A stretch of DNA of 15,593 nt. Origin: Pseudomonadota bacterium. GTDB lineage: Bacteria; Pseudomonadota; Gammaproteobacteria; Pseudomonadales; Azotimanducaceae. The position numbers were made by a program, and so were the translations under genes. The first letter of the stretch is position 1. Each line of letters starts with the position of its first letter. Positions 15,438 through 15,593 of this stretch are shown here, in pieces. Location: contig JAQBYL010000039.1 in assembly GCA_027622495.1 (NCBI GenBank), positions 1-15,593 on the forward strand. The letters run 5' to 3'. The notes below the pieces were generated by a model. The model made no database searches and had not been told where the DNA came from. It saw nothing but the letters and a program-made list of their open reading frames with translations.

Positions 15438-15593
15438 TTACTGATCTCTGTGAGTAGTTTCAGTGCGTCGAGATAGCGTGGCGCAATCTCGAGGGCGTAT
15501 AGGAGTTCCTGTCGAGCTTCATCCGTTCGGTTGAGATCATACAGAGTGCGCGCGAGCGCATAGTGGGTAGCGGCTTTGTCATGTGAGCCGAGC
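15434..15593 (-). CDS. C-terminal end of a TPR-repeat protein (partial)
   Basis: An open frame enters from the right edge and ends with TGA at 15436-15434, giving the last 52 residues of a protein. The tail has the tetratricopeptide pattern: H-Y-A-L-A-R-T-L-Y-D-L-N-R, then D-E-A-R-Q-E-L-L-Y-A-L-E-I-A-P, then Y-L-D-A-L-K-L-L. Family residues Ala, Tyr/Leu and the A-x-P helix turn are in place. TPR proteins serve as docking surfaces and commonly accompany MoxR-VWA operons. The stop overlaps the MoxR start by four bases, so it belongs to the same transcript. Nothing can be said about the N-terminal part. Confidence 0.75.
   Translation of the reverse strand, partial: LGSHDKAATHYALARTLYDLNRTDEARQELLYALEIAPRYLDALKLLTEISK

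Noticed and set aside
1..15593. CRISPR array, tRNA or rRNA gene, insertion sequence, prophage or toxin-antitoxin module
   Set aside because: Reading both strands, I found no regularly spaced direct repeats, no RNA gene signatures, no transposase or integrase motifs and no paired small toxin/antitoxin genes. Nearly all the sequence is accounted for by ordinary coding regions.

Overview
This window looks like chromosomal DNA of a Gram-negative bacterium, most likely a gammaproteobacterium of a marine or freshwater lineage. The reasons are a large TonB-dependent outer-membrane receptor with a typical VVTG TonB box, several Sec-type signal peptides, an MscS-type channel and a MoxR/DUF58/BatA gene set of proteobacterial type. 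GC content is moderately high and even, and genes are tightly packed. I see no rRNA, tRNA, CRISPR array, transposase or integrase. The lineage is inferred from protein style, not from a marker gene.

Left part (1-2242). The first 50 bases hold the start of a minus-strand gene that runs off the window. Next comes a minus-strand cupin protein (98-577). Divergent from it is a two-gene plus-strand unit: a DUF429 (RNase H-fold) protein and a calcineurin-like metallophosphoesterase, joined by an ATGA start/stop overlap. The 61-bp divergent spacer contains a perfect inverted repeat.

Middle part (2243-8336). A minus-strand pair encodes an MscS-family channel with a signal peptide and an N-terminal periplasmic extension, followed 16 bp later by a small exported DUF5329 protein. 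A 363-bp divergent spacer then leads into a plus-strand TonB-dependent receptor of about 1034 residues. That spacer carries a likely sigma70 promoter, a long leader and a stem-loop just before the ribosome binding site, and the receptor starts at TTG. The receptor ends at a very clear rho-independent terminator. It is followed by a small exported protein of unknown function, also starting at TTG.

Right part (8337-15593). A minus-strand operon runs toward the left: the end of a TPR protein, a MoxR AAA+ ATPase, a soluble DUF58 VWA-like protein, a membrane-anchored BatA/VWA protein and a 1066-residue DUF4175-like membrane protein with a long coiled coil. The junctions are ATGA, a 4-bp gap, TGATG and ATGA, so translation is probably coupled throughout. 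By analogy with other MoxR-VWA systems, the ATPase and metal-binding VWA proteins probably act as a chaperone or maturation machine for envelope complexes. The large coiled-coil protein would be a scaffold or client across the inner membrane. This operon is the most system-like content of the window; the canonical Bat partners BatB and BatD are not present in the visible part.
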